Positions 8,687 to 18,669 are shown, numbered from the stretch's first letter. The stretch: DNA of 64,000 nucleotides from Nonomuraea turcica (GCF_030718205.1 NZ_JAUZQF010000037.1:30548-94547); one strand, 5' to 3'. Translations and numbers: made by a program. The notes: generated by a model not told the origin, from the sequence alone.

Positions 8687-9535
8687 TGTGCGGCCGCCTT
8701 CCTGTAACGCAGCGCGAGCGCGGCCAGACCGATGCCGATCAGCACCACCAGGATCACCGCCGAGGCGGGGCCGTTGGGGTAGCCGCTGCCTTCGATGGAA
8801 TGCGGCGGCGTATTGAACAGCCAGGACTGCACGGAGTCCACCAGCCAGAACGGGTTCAGCAACCATGCCCAGGCGGCACCCGACTCGTTGCCCGAGGAGT
8901 ACAGCGCGCCGTAGACCATCGGGACCGACGCCGACGACAGCAGGTAGACGACGATCACCGAGGCCACGCCGAGTCCGCGCCGCGGGGTGAACGAGGCCAG
9001 CGCCAGCCCGAACGCCGACAGCAACAGCGCCAGCACCAGGGCCATGACGATGGAACCGACGTATTCACCGGTGGCCGGCGGCCCCGGCATGTCCACGACG
9101 ACCTCGCCCACGTAGATCAGCGTGAGCGGCACCGCGACCAGCAGGAACAGCGCCACGGTCATCGCGACGACCTTGGCGCCGACGTACTCGGTGATCGAGA
9201 CGGGGCGCGACAGGTAGAGCGGCAGCACGCGGAACCGCAGGTCGGGCGCGACGACGGCGGGGGCTTGCGAGGCCAGGAAGATCGCCACCACGGCCTGCAT
9301 GAGGACCGCGAAGCCGCTGTACTGGATGATGCGCTGCTGGGCCAGGGCCATCGTGGCGATGGTCACCACAGCGGGCAGCAACATGATGACGAACAGTGCG
9401 AACGGTATGATCTTGCTGCGGGCCGGCCGGCCGAGCCCGAAGACGCCACGCAGGCTGTGCAGGGCCAGCGCCCTGGTCGAGTAGCCGCGCCCGAGCCGGG
9501 GGCCGTCGTAGTGGCGGTAGCCGATGTCGTAGATC

Positions 9536-9543
<8 letters not shown>
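8683..9543 (-). CDS. ABC-2 type transporter permease
   Basis: A 286-residue membrane protein with about six segments. Its cytoplasmic N-terminus MSEIYDIGYRHYDGPRLGR is characteristic of an actinobacterial ABC-2 permease group that travels with paired ATPases. It overlaps the ATPase gene upstream (9536-10444) by eight bases and the one downstream by four, so the four genes form one tightly coupled unit. The unit may assemble as one heterodimeric exporter or two; sequence alone does not decide. Confidence 0.88.
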
Positions 9544-10444
<901 letters not shown>

Positions 10445-10484
10445 GTGCCGGACCCTACCTGGGCGGTCAGGGCCGTGGCCTCGG

Positions 10485-11429
10485 TCATAGGGATGAACGT
10501 CGTCCTACTTGAGGCCAGAATCTGCGCTGGATCGCGAGCGTCGCCGTGCCCGAAAGGATCATTCCGGCGATGTTGACCGCGAGTTGCCCGGCCGAGGGTC
10601 CGACCTCCAGCCAGTGGCCCAGCGCCAGGGCGACGGCCACATAGCCGGCCGCGGGCACCGTGGTGACCGAGATGAAGACGCCGACCAGGGCCGACGACTT
10701 GCCTGCCGTGATCGACAGCACACCGGCCGCGCCGGCCAGCAGCGCCACGATGAACGACCATTTGTCGGGCTTGACGATGAACTGCACCTCCGCGTTCGTG
10801 ACGAGGTTGGTGTCGCCGATCCAGCCGAACCACGTGGACACGAGCGCGCAGGCGAAGGTGATCGCGATGGCCAACGCGAACCCCACGGCCAGCGTCTTGA
10901 GCGAGGTCGTGATCAGGCTCCACTGGCGTTGCAGCAGGCCGAAGCAGATGGCCGCGACCGCGCCGAACTCCGGCCCGAGCACCATCGCGCCGACGATCAG
11001 AATGGGCGAGTTCTGCAGGATGCCGATGCCGGCGATCTGCGTGGCGACGGCGAGGAAGGCCAGGTACGCCCACGTGACGCGGGAGTCGGCGGAGACGCGT
11101 TGCGCCAGCTCCTCCCAGATCACCGCGTCGTCGGGCTCGCCCGGCGCCTCCTCGACGGCCTCCTCCGCGGCCTTCGACAGCGACAGATCGACCCGCTCGA
11201 TGGCGATGGAGCCCTCGTTCTCCAGCCACTTGAGCCGGCCGATCACCTCGTTCGCCGACTCCCTGGCCGCGTCGCAGAAGACCACGTCGCCCTTCGGCTC
11301 GCGGGCGGCGCCGGGCAGGACGACGATGTTGGTGACGCCGGGGCAGTCCTCCAACACCGCCGTCACCTCATCGGTGCGCGCGGTCGGGCTGATCAGTCGC
11401 AGATGTAGCACTCGCCCATTGTTGTCCAT
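10485..11429 (-). CDS. DUF389-family membrane protein
   Basis: A 314-residue protein with a soluble N-terminal domain (residues 1-120) and a hydrophobic C-terminal half with about six membrane segments. NSPILIVGAMVLGPEFGAV and TSLKTLAVGFALAIAITF are characteristic of the DUF389 (TIGR00341-like) family, whose function is not established. It lies 40 bases upstream of the ABC operon on the same strand and about 40 bases downstream of coaA, so cotranscription is possible but there is no overlap. Confidence 0.85.
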   Translation of the reverse strand: MDNNGRVLHLRLISPTARTDEVTAVLEDCPGVTNIVVLPGAAREPKGDVVFCDAARESANEVIGRLKWLENEGSIAIERVDLSLSKAAEEAVEEAPGEPDDAVIWEELAQRVSADSRVTWAYLAFLAVATQIAGIGILQNSPILIVGAMVLGPEFGAVAAICFGLLQRQWSLITTSLKTLAVGFALAIAITFACALVSTWFGWIGDTNLVTNAEVQFIVKPDKWSFIVALLAGAAGVLSITAGKSSALVGVFISVTTVPAAGYVAVALALGHWLEVGPSAGQLAVNIAGMILSGTATLAIQRRFWPQVGRRSSL

Positions 11430-11468
11430 CGAACGTTGACATCGTTTTGATGCGCGTATCCGAGGCGC

Positions 11469-12386
11469 TCAGGTTCGGCGAAGCCGCACCCGCCGGACCG
11501 AGTGGTCGGCGCCCTTCTGCAGCACGAGGTCGGCGCGGCCCCTCGTGGGGGCGATGTTCTCGACCAGGTTGCGCTCGTTGATGTCGCGCCAGACGTTGAC
11601 CGCGAAGGCGGTGGCCTCGTCGTAGGACATATCCGCGATGTGCCGGAAGTACGACTTCGGGTCCTCGAAGGCCGTCCGGCGGAGCTTGTGGAAACGTTCG
11701 ACGTACCAGGTGCGGATGTCCTCGACCTTGGCGTCGACATAGATGGAGAAGTCGAAGTAGTCGTTGACGGCGAGGGAGGTGGGTGGGGCGGGCTGGAGGA
11801 CGTTGAGGCCCTCGATGATCAGGATGTCGGGACTTTTCACGATCTGGGTGGTGCCGGGGACGATGTCGTACTCGAGGTGGCTGTACACAGGGGCGTGGAT
11901 CTCCGCCGCGCCGGCCTTCACCTCCGCCACGAACCTGACCAGCGCCCGCCGGTCGTAGCTCTCCGGGAAGCCCTTGCGATGCATGATCCCCTTGGCCTCC
12001 AGCACCGCGTTCGGGTAGAGGAAGCTGTCGGTCGTGATCAGCTCCACGTGCGGGTGCTCGGGCCACCGGGCCAGCAGCGTGTGCAGCAGCCGCGCCGTCG
12101 TCGACTTGCCCACCGCGACGCTGCCCGCCAAGCCCAGGATGTAGGGGACACGCTGCTCGGGATGTCCGAGGAACGCGCTCAGCACGCTGCTGCGTTGCTT
12201 GGATCCGGTGAAGTGCAGGTTGAGCAGCCGGGTCAGCGGGAGATAGATGTCGGTGACTTCGTTGAGATCGATGGGGTCGTCGACGCCGCGCAGCTCTTCC
12301 AGCTCTCCTGCGGTGAGAGTCAAGGGCGTGTTCTTGCGGAGCTCGCTCCACCGCTCCCTGCTCAGTTCCACGTAGCCGTTATTCAC
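11469..12386 (-). CDS. coaA: Type I pantothenate kinase
   Basis: Phosphorylates pantothenate, the first and regulated step of coenzyme A synthesis. 305 residues, normal length. P-loop GLAGSVAVGKSTTAR, ELITTDSFLYPN, MHRKGFPESYDRRAL and the C-terminal YFDFSIYVDA / RTWYVERF segments are all typical. The GTG start at 12386 lies 6 bases after a TACGCT -10-like element, suggesting a leaderless messenger. In Streptomyces glmS usually lies next to coaA; here a PhoX-like gene is divergent instead. Confidence 0.97.
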   Translation of the reverse strand: MNNGYVELSRERWSELRKNTPLTLTAGELEELRGVDDPIDLNEVTDIYLPLTRLLNLHFTGSKQRSSVLSAFLGHPEQRVPYILGLAGSVAVGKSTTARLLHTLLARWPEHPHVELITTDSFLYPNAVLEAKGIMHRKGFPESYDRRALVRFVAEVKAGAAEIHAPVYSHLEYDIVPGTTQIVKSPDILIIEGLNVLQPAPPTSLAVNDYFDFSIYVDAKVEDIRTWYVERFHKLRRTAFEDPKSYFRHIADMSYDEATAFAVNVWRDINERNLVENIAPTRGRADLVLQKGADHSVRRVRLRRT

Positions 12387-12392
12387 CTAGGC

Positions 12393-12398
12393 AGCGTA
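12393..12398 (-). promoter_or_regulatory. -10 element for a probably leaderless coaA messenger
   Basis: On the minus strand TACGCT is followed by GCCTAG and then the coaA GTG. The TANNNT form and the 6-base distance place the transcription start at or next to the start codon. No ribosome-binding site is visible. Confidence 0.4.
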
Positions 12399-12431
12399 GC
12401 GATCGTCGGCAAACCGGCCGTCGGGCGGGGT

Positions 12432-12452
12432 GTGTCCACAAGCTGTGGATAA
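12432..12452. promoter_or_regulatory. Inverted pair of DnaA-box-like sites
   Basis: GTGTCCACA (12432-12440) differs by one base from the actinobacterial DnaA box TTGTCCACA, and TTATCCACA reads perfectly on the minus strand (12444-12452). The two face each other across three bases in the coaA / PhoX divergent region. Two boxes are far too few for an origin; DnaA regulation or titration is possible. Confidence 0.4.
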
Positions 12453-12504
12453 AGACGTGGGATTACCGAGATTCAGTTCGGGGAAAGGGATACCGTCTCA
12501 GGTT

Positions 12505-13914
12505 GTGGATCGTCGACGCTTCCTCTCCCATGTGGTGGCCGGCATCGCCGGTCCCTTCGCCGGCGTCGCGTGCGCAGGAGCGCAGGGTGGGGCCAAGGCG
12601 GTGCCCGGCGCTTACGGGCCGCTGCGCCCCGTACGCGACCTGCGGGACGGCAAGGTGCGGCTGCACCTGCCCGAGGGGTTCAAATACCGCTCGTTCAGCG
12701 CCGCGGGCGAGAAGTTCAGCGACGGGTCGACCGTGCCGGGCCGGCACGACGGCATGGCGGCCTTCTCCGGTCCCGGCGGCAGCACGATCCTGATCCGCAA
12801 CCATGAGGTCAACGGGCCCGTCGGCGCGTTCGGCGACAAGGACAGGGCCTACGACCCGATGGCCGGGGGCGGCACCTCGACCCTGCGAGTCACTCGCTAC
12901 GGCGAGGTGATCAAGAGTGGGCCGTCGCTGAACGGCACGATGATGAACTGCTCGGGCGGTCCCATGGCGTGGCGCGCCTGGGTGAGCTGCGAGGAGACGG
13001 TCAACGGCCCCGACGTGGCCGACGACTTCTCCGGCGGCGACAACGCCAGGCTGACCGAGAAGCACGGCTACATCTTCGAGGTCCCGGTCGGCCGCGCGGC
13101 CACGGCCAGGCCGATCAGGTCGGCGGGGCGCTTCCCGCACGAGTCGGCGGCCTTCGACCCGTCGACGGGCGCGATTTACCTGACCGAGGACAACTTCGGC
13201 TTTCCCTCCGGGTTCTACCGGTATCTGCCGCCGAAGCACCCGGTCCTGGCCGGGAAGCTGCTCGACGGCGGCCGGCTGCAGATGCTCGCCGTCAAGGGCG
13301 CCAAGCGCAAGGACCTGTCGCTTGGGCAGGAGCCTGGAGCCGCGTACACGACCGTGTGGGTGGACATCGATGACCCCGACCCCGACTTCCGCGGCAAGCC
13401 GTCCAACGACGAGGTCGTGCAGGCCGTCGGCCGCCAGGGCCGGGCCCAGGGGGCGGCGATCTTCTCCCGGCTGGAGGGCGCGGTCTTCCACCAGGGGACG
13501 GTCTACTTCGTCTCCACGCAGGGCGGCGACACCGATCCCGCCGACCCGCCGCCGTCGGGGTTCGGCAAGGGCCGGGGGCAGGTGTGGGGGTACGAGACGT
13601 GGAGCGGCCGGCTCAAGCTCGTCTACGAGTCGCCACGCTCCTCGGCGCTCGACCTGCCCGACAACGTGACGGTCAGCAGACGCGGCACGCTGGTGTTGTG
13701 CGAGGACGGCGAGGGCGACAACTACCTGCGCGGACTCACCAGGTCGGGGCAGATCTTCGACTTCTGCCGTCTGGAGCCGATCACTGACGACCCAGGCGCC
13801 GAGTTCGCGGGCTCCACGTTCGGGCCGGGCGGCCACACGCTGTACGTCAACGTCCAGGCCAAACAGGGCAGATCCATCGCGATCTGGGGCCCGTGGGAGC
13901 GTGGACTGTTTTGA
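12505..13914 (+). CDS. PhoX-like (DUF839) Tat-exported phosphatase family protein
   Basis: About 469 residues from the GTG at 12505. The N-terminus MDRRRFLSHVVAGIAGPF is a twin-arginine export signal. The body belongs to the PhoX/DUF839 beta-propeller family: GRHDGMAAF, LIRNHEVN, SCEETVNGPD, GYIFEVPV, HESAAFDP and LCEDGEGDNYLRGL are characteristic, the acidic motifs being calcium/iron ligands in PhoX. Full PhoX enzymes are longer and this belongs to the shorter actinobacterial group, so phosphatase activity is likely but unproven. Translation could also begin earlier in frame at 12430, but the start next to the RR signal is preferred. Divergent from coaA; acpS follows after 13 bases. Confidence 0.82.
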   Translation: MDRRRFLSHVVAGIAGPFAGVACAGAQGGAKAVPGAYGPLRPVRDLRDGKVRLHLPEGFKYRSFSAAGEKFSDGSTVPGRHDGMAAFSGPGGSTILIRNHEVNGPVGAFGDKDRAYDPMAGGGTSTLRVTRYGEVIKSGPSLNGTMMNCSGGPMAWRAWVSCEETVNGPDVADDFSGGDNARLTEKHGYIFEVPVGRAATARPIRSAGRFPHESAAFDPSTGAIYLTEDNFGFPSGFYRYLPPKHPVLAGKLLDGGRLQMLAVKGAKRKDLSLGQEPGAAYTTVWVDIDDPDPDFRGKPSNDEVVQAVGRQGRAQGAAIFSRLEGAVFHQGTVYFVSTQGGDTDPADPPPSGFGKGRGQVWGYETWSGRLKLVYESPRSSALDLPDNVTVSRRGTLVLCEDGEGDNYLRGLTRSGQIFDFCRLEPITDDPGAEFAGSTFGPGGHTLYVNVQAKQGRSIAIWGPWERGLF

Positions 13915-13927
13915 GTAATCTGGGACG

Positions 13928-14278
13928 GTGATCCTGGGCATCGGCGTGGACGTCGTGGACATCGCCCGCTTCGAGGCGGCGCTCGAACGTACGCCGCAGC
14001 TGCGCGAGCGGCTGTTCACCGACCTCGAGCGGCCGCTCCCGGTGCACTCGCTGGCCGCCAGGTTCGCCGCCAAGGAAGCCGTCGCCAAGGCGCTCGGCGC
14101 ACCCAAGGGGCTGGGGCACCTGGAGGCGGAGGTGCGCTGCGACGAGCTGGGCAAGCCGGAGCTGCGGGTCACCGGCAAGGCCGCCGAGGTCGCCTACGAC
14201 CTCGGAGTCAAGCGCTGGCACGTGTCGCTCAGCCACGATGCGGGAGTGGCCGTGGCCTATGTGATCGCGGAGGGATAG
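13928..14278 (+). CDS. acpS: Holo-[acyl-carrier-protein] synthase
   Basis: Transfers the 4'-phosphopantetheine of CoA to acyl carrier protein, activating fatty acid synthesis. 116 residues. GIGVDVVDIARFEAAL carries the metal-binding Asp, and ARFAAKEAVAKALG the catalytic Glu/Lys; RWHVSLSHDAGVAVAYV closes the fold. GTG start at 13928, 6 bases after a TAATCT hexamer (13916-13921) and with no ribosome-binding site, which suggests a leaderless messenger starting just after the PhoX-like gene. nnr follows after 9 bases. Confidence 0.96.
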   Translation: MILGIGVDVVDIARFEAALERTPQLRERLFTDLERPLPVHSLAARFAAKEAVAKALGAPKGLGHLEAEVRCDELGKPELRVTGKAAEVAYDLGVKRWHVSLSHDAGVAVAYVIAEG

Positions 14279-14287
14279 CTTCGGATC

Positions 14288-15739
14288 ATGCGCACTGCCT
14301 ACACCGCCGACCAGATCCGGGCCGCCGAGCAGGTGCTCATGGCGAAGCTGCCGCCGGGCACGCTCATGCAGCGGGCCGCCGCCGGGCTCGCCGCCGTCTG
14401 CGCCGACCTGCTCGGCAGCGTCTACGGCAGACGCGTCGTGCTCCTCGTCGGCAGCGGCGACAACGGCGGCGACGCGCTCTACGCCGGTGAGCGCCTGGCC
14501 AGGCGCGGGGCGTGGGTGGGCGCCATCCTGGCCGGGTCCAGGACGCACCAGGCGGGCCTGGCGGCGCTTCAGGAGGCCGGCGGGCGGGTGGTCGACCTGG
14601 CGGCGCTCGACCGGGCCGACCTGATCGTCGACGGGCTCGTCGGGATCGGGGCGAGCGGGGCGCTGCGGGAGCCGTACCGTGAGCTCGTCCAGGAGGCGAA
14701 CGCGGCCCGCGGCCCGATCGTCGCGGTGGACGTGCCGAGCGGCGTGGACGCGAGCACCGGGCGGGTGCAGGGGACGGCCGTGCGCGCCCGGGTGACCGTC
14801 ACCATGGGCGCCTACAAGACGGGACTGCTCGTCGATCCCGGAGCCGACTGCGCGGGGAGGGCCGAGCTGGTGGACATCGGGCTCGGGTCCTACCTGCCCG
14901 ACCCCGACGTGGCCGCGCTCACCGACGGCGATGTGGACGTCTTGCTGCCGCGCCCGGGCAAGGAGTCGGACAAATACCGCAGGGGCGTGCTGGGCGTCGC
15001 GGCCGGAAGCGATCTGTACACGGGCGCCGCCGTGCTCGCCGTGGGCGGGGCGCTGCGTGCCGGGGCGGGCATGGTGCGCTATGCCGGGCCGGCCGCCCCC
15101 GTGGCGCAGGTGCGTGCGCACTGGCCGGAGGCGGTGATCACCCAGCTGGAGCGGCCTTCGATCGATGACGTCGGGCGGGTGCAGGCCTGGGTGCTCGGGC
15201 CGGGACTCGGCACCGACGACTGGGCGCACGAGCTGGCGACCAGGGTGCTCGAGTCGCAGGTGCCGGTGCTGATCGACGCCGACGCGCTGACGCTGGTGGC
15301 CAGGGAACGCTCGCTGCTGTTCCGCAGCGCGCCGGTGCTGATCACGCCGCATGCCGGGGAGCTGGCCAGGCTGATCCGGGCCGACCGCGACGACATCGAG
15401 GCCGCCAGACTGGAGCACACCCGCCGGGCGGCCGCCGAGCTGGGCGTGACCGTGCTGCTCAAGGGGTCGACCACGATGATCGCCGAGGACTCCAGGCCGG
15501 TACGCGTCAACGGCACCGGCACGTCCTGGCTGGCCACCGGCGGCACCGGCGACGTGCTGTCCGGCGTGGCGGGCGCGCTGCTCGCCCAAGGGCTGAGCTG
15601 CTACGACGCCGCGGCCTGTGCGGCATACCTGCACGGGCTGGCCGGCCGCATGGCCGCGGACGGCGCCCCGCTCGCGGCGGCCGACGTCGCTACGGCGATC
15701 CCGGCTGCCATGCGAGCGGTGAGCAGCGACAACACCTGA
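14288..15739 (+). CDS. nnr: Bifunctional NAD(P)HX epimerase / ADP-dependent dehydratase
   Basis: Repairs hydrated NAD(P)H. 483 residues. The N-terminal YjeF-N domain (about 1-210) has the epimerase motif VGSGDNGGDALYAG, and the C-terminal ribokinase-like YjeF-C domain (about 220-483) has KYRRGVLGVAAGS, the dehydratase pocket PVLIDADALTLV, TPHAGELARL and the catalytic WLATGGTGDVLSGV. Nine bases separate it from acpS, and alr lies downstream: the acpS-nnr-alr order is common in Actinobacteria. Confidence 0.95.
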   Translation: MRTAYTADQIRAAEQVLMAKLPPGTLMQRAAAGLAAVCADLLGSVYGRRVVLLVGSGDNGGDALYAGERLARRGAWVGAILAGSRTHQAGLAALQEAGGRVVDLAALDRADLIVDGLVGIGASGALREPYRELVQEANAARGPIVAVDVPSGVDASTGRVQGTAVRARVTVTMGAYKTGLLVDPGADCAGRAELVDIGLGSYLPDPDVAALTDGDVDVLLPRPGKESDKYRRGVLGVAAGSDLYTGAAVLAVGGALRAGAGMVRYAGPAAPVAQVRAHWPEAVITQLERPSIDDVGRVQAWVLGPGLGTDDWAHELATRVLESQVPVLIDADALTLVARERSLLFRSAPVLITPHAGELARLIRADRDDIEAARLEHTRRAAAELGVTVLLKGSTTMIAEDSRPVRVNGTGTSWLATGGTGDVLSGVAGALLAQGLSCYDAAACAAYLHGLAGRMAADGAPLAAADVATAIPAAMRAVSSDNT

Positions 15740-15765
15740 CGGGCCGCACGGCGTGCCCGTGCCGA

Positions 15766-15837
15766 GCGGGGCGGCTTGTGCCCGGTGCTTGCGTTCTGCG
15801 GGCGGGGCGGCTTGTGCCCGGCGCGTGCGTTCTGCGG
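15766..15837. repeat. 36-bp tandem duplication between nnr and alr
   Basis: Two adjacent 36-bp copies (15766-15801 and 15802-15837, about four mismatches) with the start of a third. The unit begins GCGGGGCGGCTTGTGCCC. It fills most of the 193-base gap; no gene is credible in it. Confidence 0.75.
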
Positions 15838-15932
15838 GCGAGGCGGGGTGATGTGGGGCGAAAGTTGCGGGGCAGCCGCGTGAGCGGTGCGAATCGCGCT
15901 CGACCACACGTCTGAGCTGCCACACTAGAAGG

Positions 15933-17072
15933 ATGTACTCCCCGATGGCCACGCCCGCGCAGGCACGGGTGGACCTGGCCGCGATCAGACACAACGTGGC
16001 CCTGCTCAAGGAGCGCGCGGCCGGCACCGAGCTGATGGGCGCCGTCAAGGCGGACGCCTACGGACACGGCCTGGTGCCGTGCTCCGCGGCCGTGCTGGAG
16101 GGGGGCGCGAGCCGGCTCGGCACCGCGTTCGTCAGGGAGGCGCTGGAGTTGCGCGCGGGCGGTGTGACCGCGCCGATCCTGGCCTGGCTCATCACGCCGG
16201 GCGAGCCGCTCGATGAGGCGCTGGCGCAGGACGTCGAGCTGTCGGCCGCCGACGAGCGGCTGCTCGACGAGATCGCCGCCGCCGCCCGGCGCACAGGACG
16301 CACCGCGAAGCTGCACCTGGAGGCCGACACCGGCATGAGCAGGGGCGGCTCGCCGCTCGCCACCTGGCCGCCGTTGCTGGCCAGGGCTCTGGAGCTGCGG
16401 GCCGAGGGCGTCATCGAGATCGTCGGCCTCTGGTCCCACTTCGCCTGCGCCGACATCCCCGGTCACCCGTCGATCCAGCAGCAGCTGGAGGCGTTCGAGG
16501 CCGCGCTGAAGCTGGCCGAGCAGGCAGGCGCGGCCGGCTCCCACGTGATCAGGCACATCTCCAACTCCGCCGCCATCATGACGCTCCCCGAAGCCCGCTA
16601 CGACCTGGTCAGGTCCGGCATCGCGATGTACGGCCTGAGCCCGATCCCCGAGCTGGGCGACTTCGGCCTCCGGCCGGCCATGACGCTCACCGCCCAGGTC
16701 GGGCTGGTCAAGCGGGTCCCTGAGGGCTCGGGAGTGTCCTACGCTCACCTCTACGTCACCGACCGCGAGACCACGCTCGGACTTGTCCCGCTCGGCTATG
16801 CCGACGGCATACTCAGGCACGCCACGGGCAGGGCCGAGGTGCTGGCGGGCGGCCGCCGCAGGCTGATCGCCGGCCGGGTGTGCATGGACCAGTTCATGAT
16901 CGACATGGGTGACGACCCGCTCGCGGCGGGCGAGGAGGTCGTGCTGTTCGGCCCCGGTGACGGGGGCGAGCCGACCGCTCAGGAGTGGGCGGATACGCTC
17001 GGCACGATCACGCATGAAATCGTGACGAGGATCGGCTCGCGAGTGCCGCGGGTTTACCAGGGTCGGGCATAA
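15933..17072 (+). CDS. alr: Alanine racemase
   Basis: Makes D-alanine for peptidoglycan; a PLP fold-type III enzyme. 379 residues. The PLP lysine lies in AVKADAYGHG (K39), the phosphate/substrate residues in HISNSAAIM and RSGIAMYGLSP, and the C-terminal GRVCMDQFMIDMGDDP is diagnostic. ATG 15933 is used; ATG 15945 (MATPAQARVDL) is an alternative four codons later. Downstream 14 bases lies the alpha/beta hydrolase gene, so the two are probably cotranscribed. Confidence 0.96.
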   Translation: MYSPMATPAQARVDLAAIRHNVALLKERAAGTELMGAVKADAYGHGLVPCSAAVLEGGASRLGTAFVREALELRAGGVTAPILAWLITPGEPLDEALAQDVELSAADERLLDEIAAAARRTGRTAKLHLEADTGMSRGGSPLATWPPLLARALELRAEGVIEIVGLWSHFACADIPGHPSIQQQLEAFEAALKLAEQAGAAGSHVIRHISNSAAIMTLPEARYDLVRSGIAMYGLSPIPELGDFGLRPAMTLTAQVGLVKRVPEGSGVSYAHLYVTDRETTLGLVPLGYADGILRHATGRAEVLAGGRRRLIAGRVCMDQFMIDMGDDPLAAGEEVVLFGPGDGGEPTAQEWADTLGTITHEIVTRIGSRVPRVYQGRA

Positions 17073-17086
17073 GAAGGATCGGGGAG

Positions 17087-18214
17087 ATGACGACGACAAC
17101 ACGGCGCAGGGTAGGGATCGCCGGCGCGCTCGTCGGCGCGGCGTCCGCCGGTGTCGCGGCGGCGGCGCTGGCCAAGCGCTACGCGGTCGGCCGGATCAGG
17201 CTGCGCCCCGACACCGAGGCCAGCGAGCCGTTCGGCGAGCTGCGGGGCAGGGAGCGCACGCTCGTCACCTCCGACGGGGTGGCGCTGCATGTCGAGATCG
17301 ACGGTCCCGAGGAGCGAAGGAGCTCGGGGGGAGAGAGCGAGAGCAACGATGCCAACGAGCCCCGAAGCGGTCGCGACCATGAGCACGCCGCGCCCTTGAC
17401 GATCGTGCTCTGTCACGGCTACTGCCTCAGCCTGGAGTCCTGGCACTACCAGCGCAAGGACCTGCGCGAGAACTACCGCGTCGTCCTGTGGGACCAGCGC
17501 TCGCACGGCCGTTCCCAGCGTGCCGGCGCCGACGACAGCACGATCGACCGGCTGGGTGAGGACCTCGCCGAGGTGATCGAGGAGTTCGTGCCGGGCCCGT
17601 GCGTGCTGGTCGGCCACTCCATGGGCGGCATGACGATCATGGCGCTCGCCGACCGCTATCCCGATCTGTTCGGCGAGAAGATCCGCGCCGTGGCGCTCAT
17701 CTCGACCTCGGCGGGCAAGCTGGCCGAGCTGACGCTGGGCCTGCCGGCGATGGTCTCCAAGGTCGTGCACAAGGTCGCGCCGTCCACGGTCTCGATGCTG
17801 GGCAAGCGAGGCTCGCTGGTCGACAGGACCCGCAGCGCCGGCAGCGACATCGCCTTCCTGATCACCCGCTTCATCGGCTTCGGCGACTCCAAGAACATCA
17901 GCCCCACCGTCGTCGACTTCGCCGAGTCCATGATCAGGGCGACGCCGACCGAGGTGGTCGCCGACTTCTACCCGGCGCTGATGAACCACGACAAGCTGTC
18001 CGCCCTGCACGTGCTCGACCCCGTGCCGACCGCGATCGTGGTCGGCGACCGGGACTGGCTGACCCCGCCCGATCACAGCAAGGCCATGGCCGCCGCGCTG
18101 CCCAAAGCCCAGCTGACGGAGGTGCCCGACACCTCTCACCTGATCCAGCTCGAACGTCCCGGCGTCGTCAACGACGCGCTGCGCGACCTGGTCAAGCGGG
18201 TGGAGGACGAGTGA
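17087..18214 (+). CDS. Alpha/beta hydrolase
   Basis: A 375-residue alpha/beta hydrolase with an N-terminal hydrophobic stretch (about 8-28), so probably membrane-associated. LCHGYCLSLESWHYQ supplies the oxyanion loop, VLVGHSMGGMT the nucleophile Ser, GDRDWLTPP the acid and DTSHLIQLERP the catalytic His. Between strand 2 and the oxyanion loop (about residues 79-106) is a 28-residue Ser/Glu/Asp/Arg-rich insertion absent from typical relatives. Its stop overlaps the tsaE GTG by four bases; alr/hydrolase/tsaE order is typical. Substrate unknown. Confidence 0.88.
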   Translation: MTTTTRRRVGIAGALVGAASAGVAAAALAKRYAVGRIRLRPDTEASEPFGELRGRERTLVTSDGVALHVEIDGPEERRSSGGESESNDANEPRSGRDHEHAAPLTIVLCHGYCLSLESWHYQRKDLRENYRVVLWDQRSHGRSQRAGADDSTIDRLGEDLAEVIEEFVPGPCVLVGHSMGGMTIMALADRYPDLFGEKIRAVALISTSAGKLAELTLGLPAMVSKVVHKVAPSTVSMLGKRGSLVDRTRSAGSDIAFLITRFIGFGDSKNISPTVVDFAESMIRATPTEVVADFYPALMNHDKLSALHVLDPVPTAIVVGDRDWLTPPDHSKAMAAALPKAQLTEVPDTSHLIQLERPGVVNDALRDLVKRVEDE

Positions 18215-18669
18215 GGGCGGTGACCGCCGAGGACATGCGCGCGTACGGCGCCCGCCTGGCCGCGTTCCTGCGCGCCGGCGACCTGGTCGTGCTGTCCGGG
18301 CCGCTCGGCGCCGGCAAGACCACGCTCGTGCAAGGGCTCGCCGAAGGACTCAAAGTACGCGGGCCCATCACCTCGCCCACGTTCGTGATCGCCCGTGTGC
18401 ACCCGTCGCTGCACCAGGGCCCGCCGCTGGTGCACGCCGACGCCTACCGGCTGGGCGGCGACCTGGAAGTGGACGACCTGGACCTGGACGCCTCGCTGGA
18501 TGAGTCCGTCACGGTCGTCGAGTGGGGCGAAGGCCTGGTCGAGGGCCTGTCCGACGACCGGCTGGAGGTCCACATCGACCGCGAGGCCGGCGACGAGGTC
18601 AGGATCGTGACGTTGCGCGCCGTGGGCCCGCGATGGGCCGACACGCCGTTTGATCGGCTAGAAGATTAA
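18211..18669 (+). CDS. tsaE: tRNA t6A biosynthesis ATPase TsaE
   Basis: P-loop ATPase that supports TsaB-TsaD in making N6-threonylcarbamoyladenosine at tRNA position 37. 152 residues. Walker A SGPLGAGKTTLVQG (K36), ITSPTFVIAR and HADAYRL are family motifs; VVEWGEGL is the Walker B-like segment. GTG start at 18211 overlaps the hydrolase stop (GTGA). tsaB, rimI and tsaD follow after two inserted genes of apparently unrelated function. Confidence 0.94.
   Translation: MRAVTAEDMRAYGARLAAFLRAGDLVVLSGPLGAGKTTLVQGLAEGLKVRGPITSPTFVIARVHPSLHQGPPLVHADAYRLGGDLEVDDLDLDASLDESVTVVEWGEGLVEGLSDDRLEVHIDREAGDEVRIVTLRAVGPRWADTPFDRLED

Noticed and set aside
12432..12452. Replication origin
   Set aside because: Only two DnaA-like boxes, no dnaA/dnaN nearby and no AT-rich unwinding region.
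15740..15932. A gene in the nnr-alr gap
   Set aside because: The gap is filled by a 36-bp tandem duplication and translates to low-complexity sequence only.
13847..17102. Long minus-strand frames opposite acpS, nnr and alr
   Set aside because: Low-complexity Arg/Gly/Ala-rich translations and full overlap with well conserved genes.
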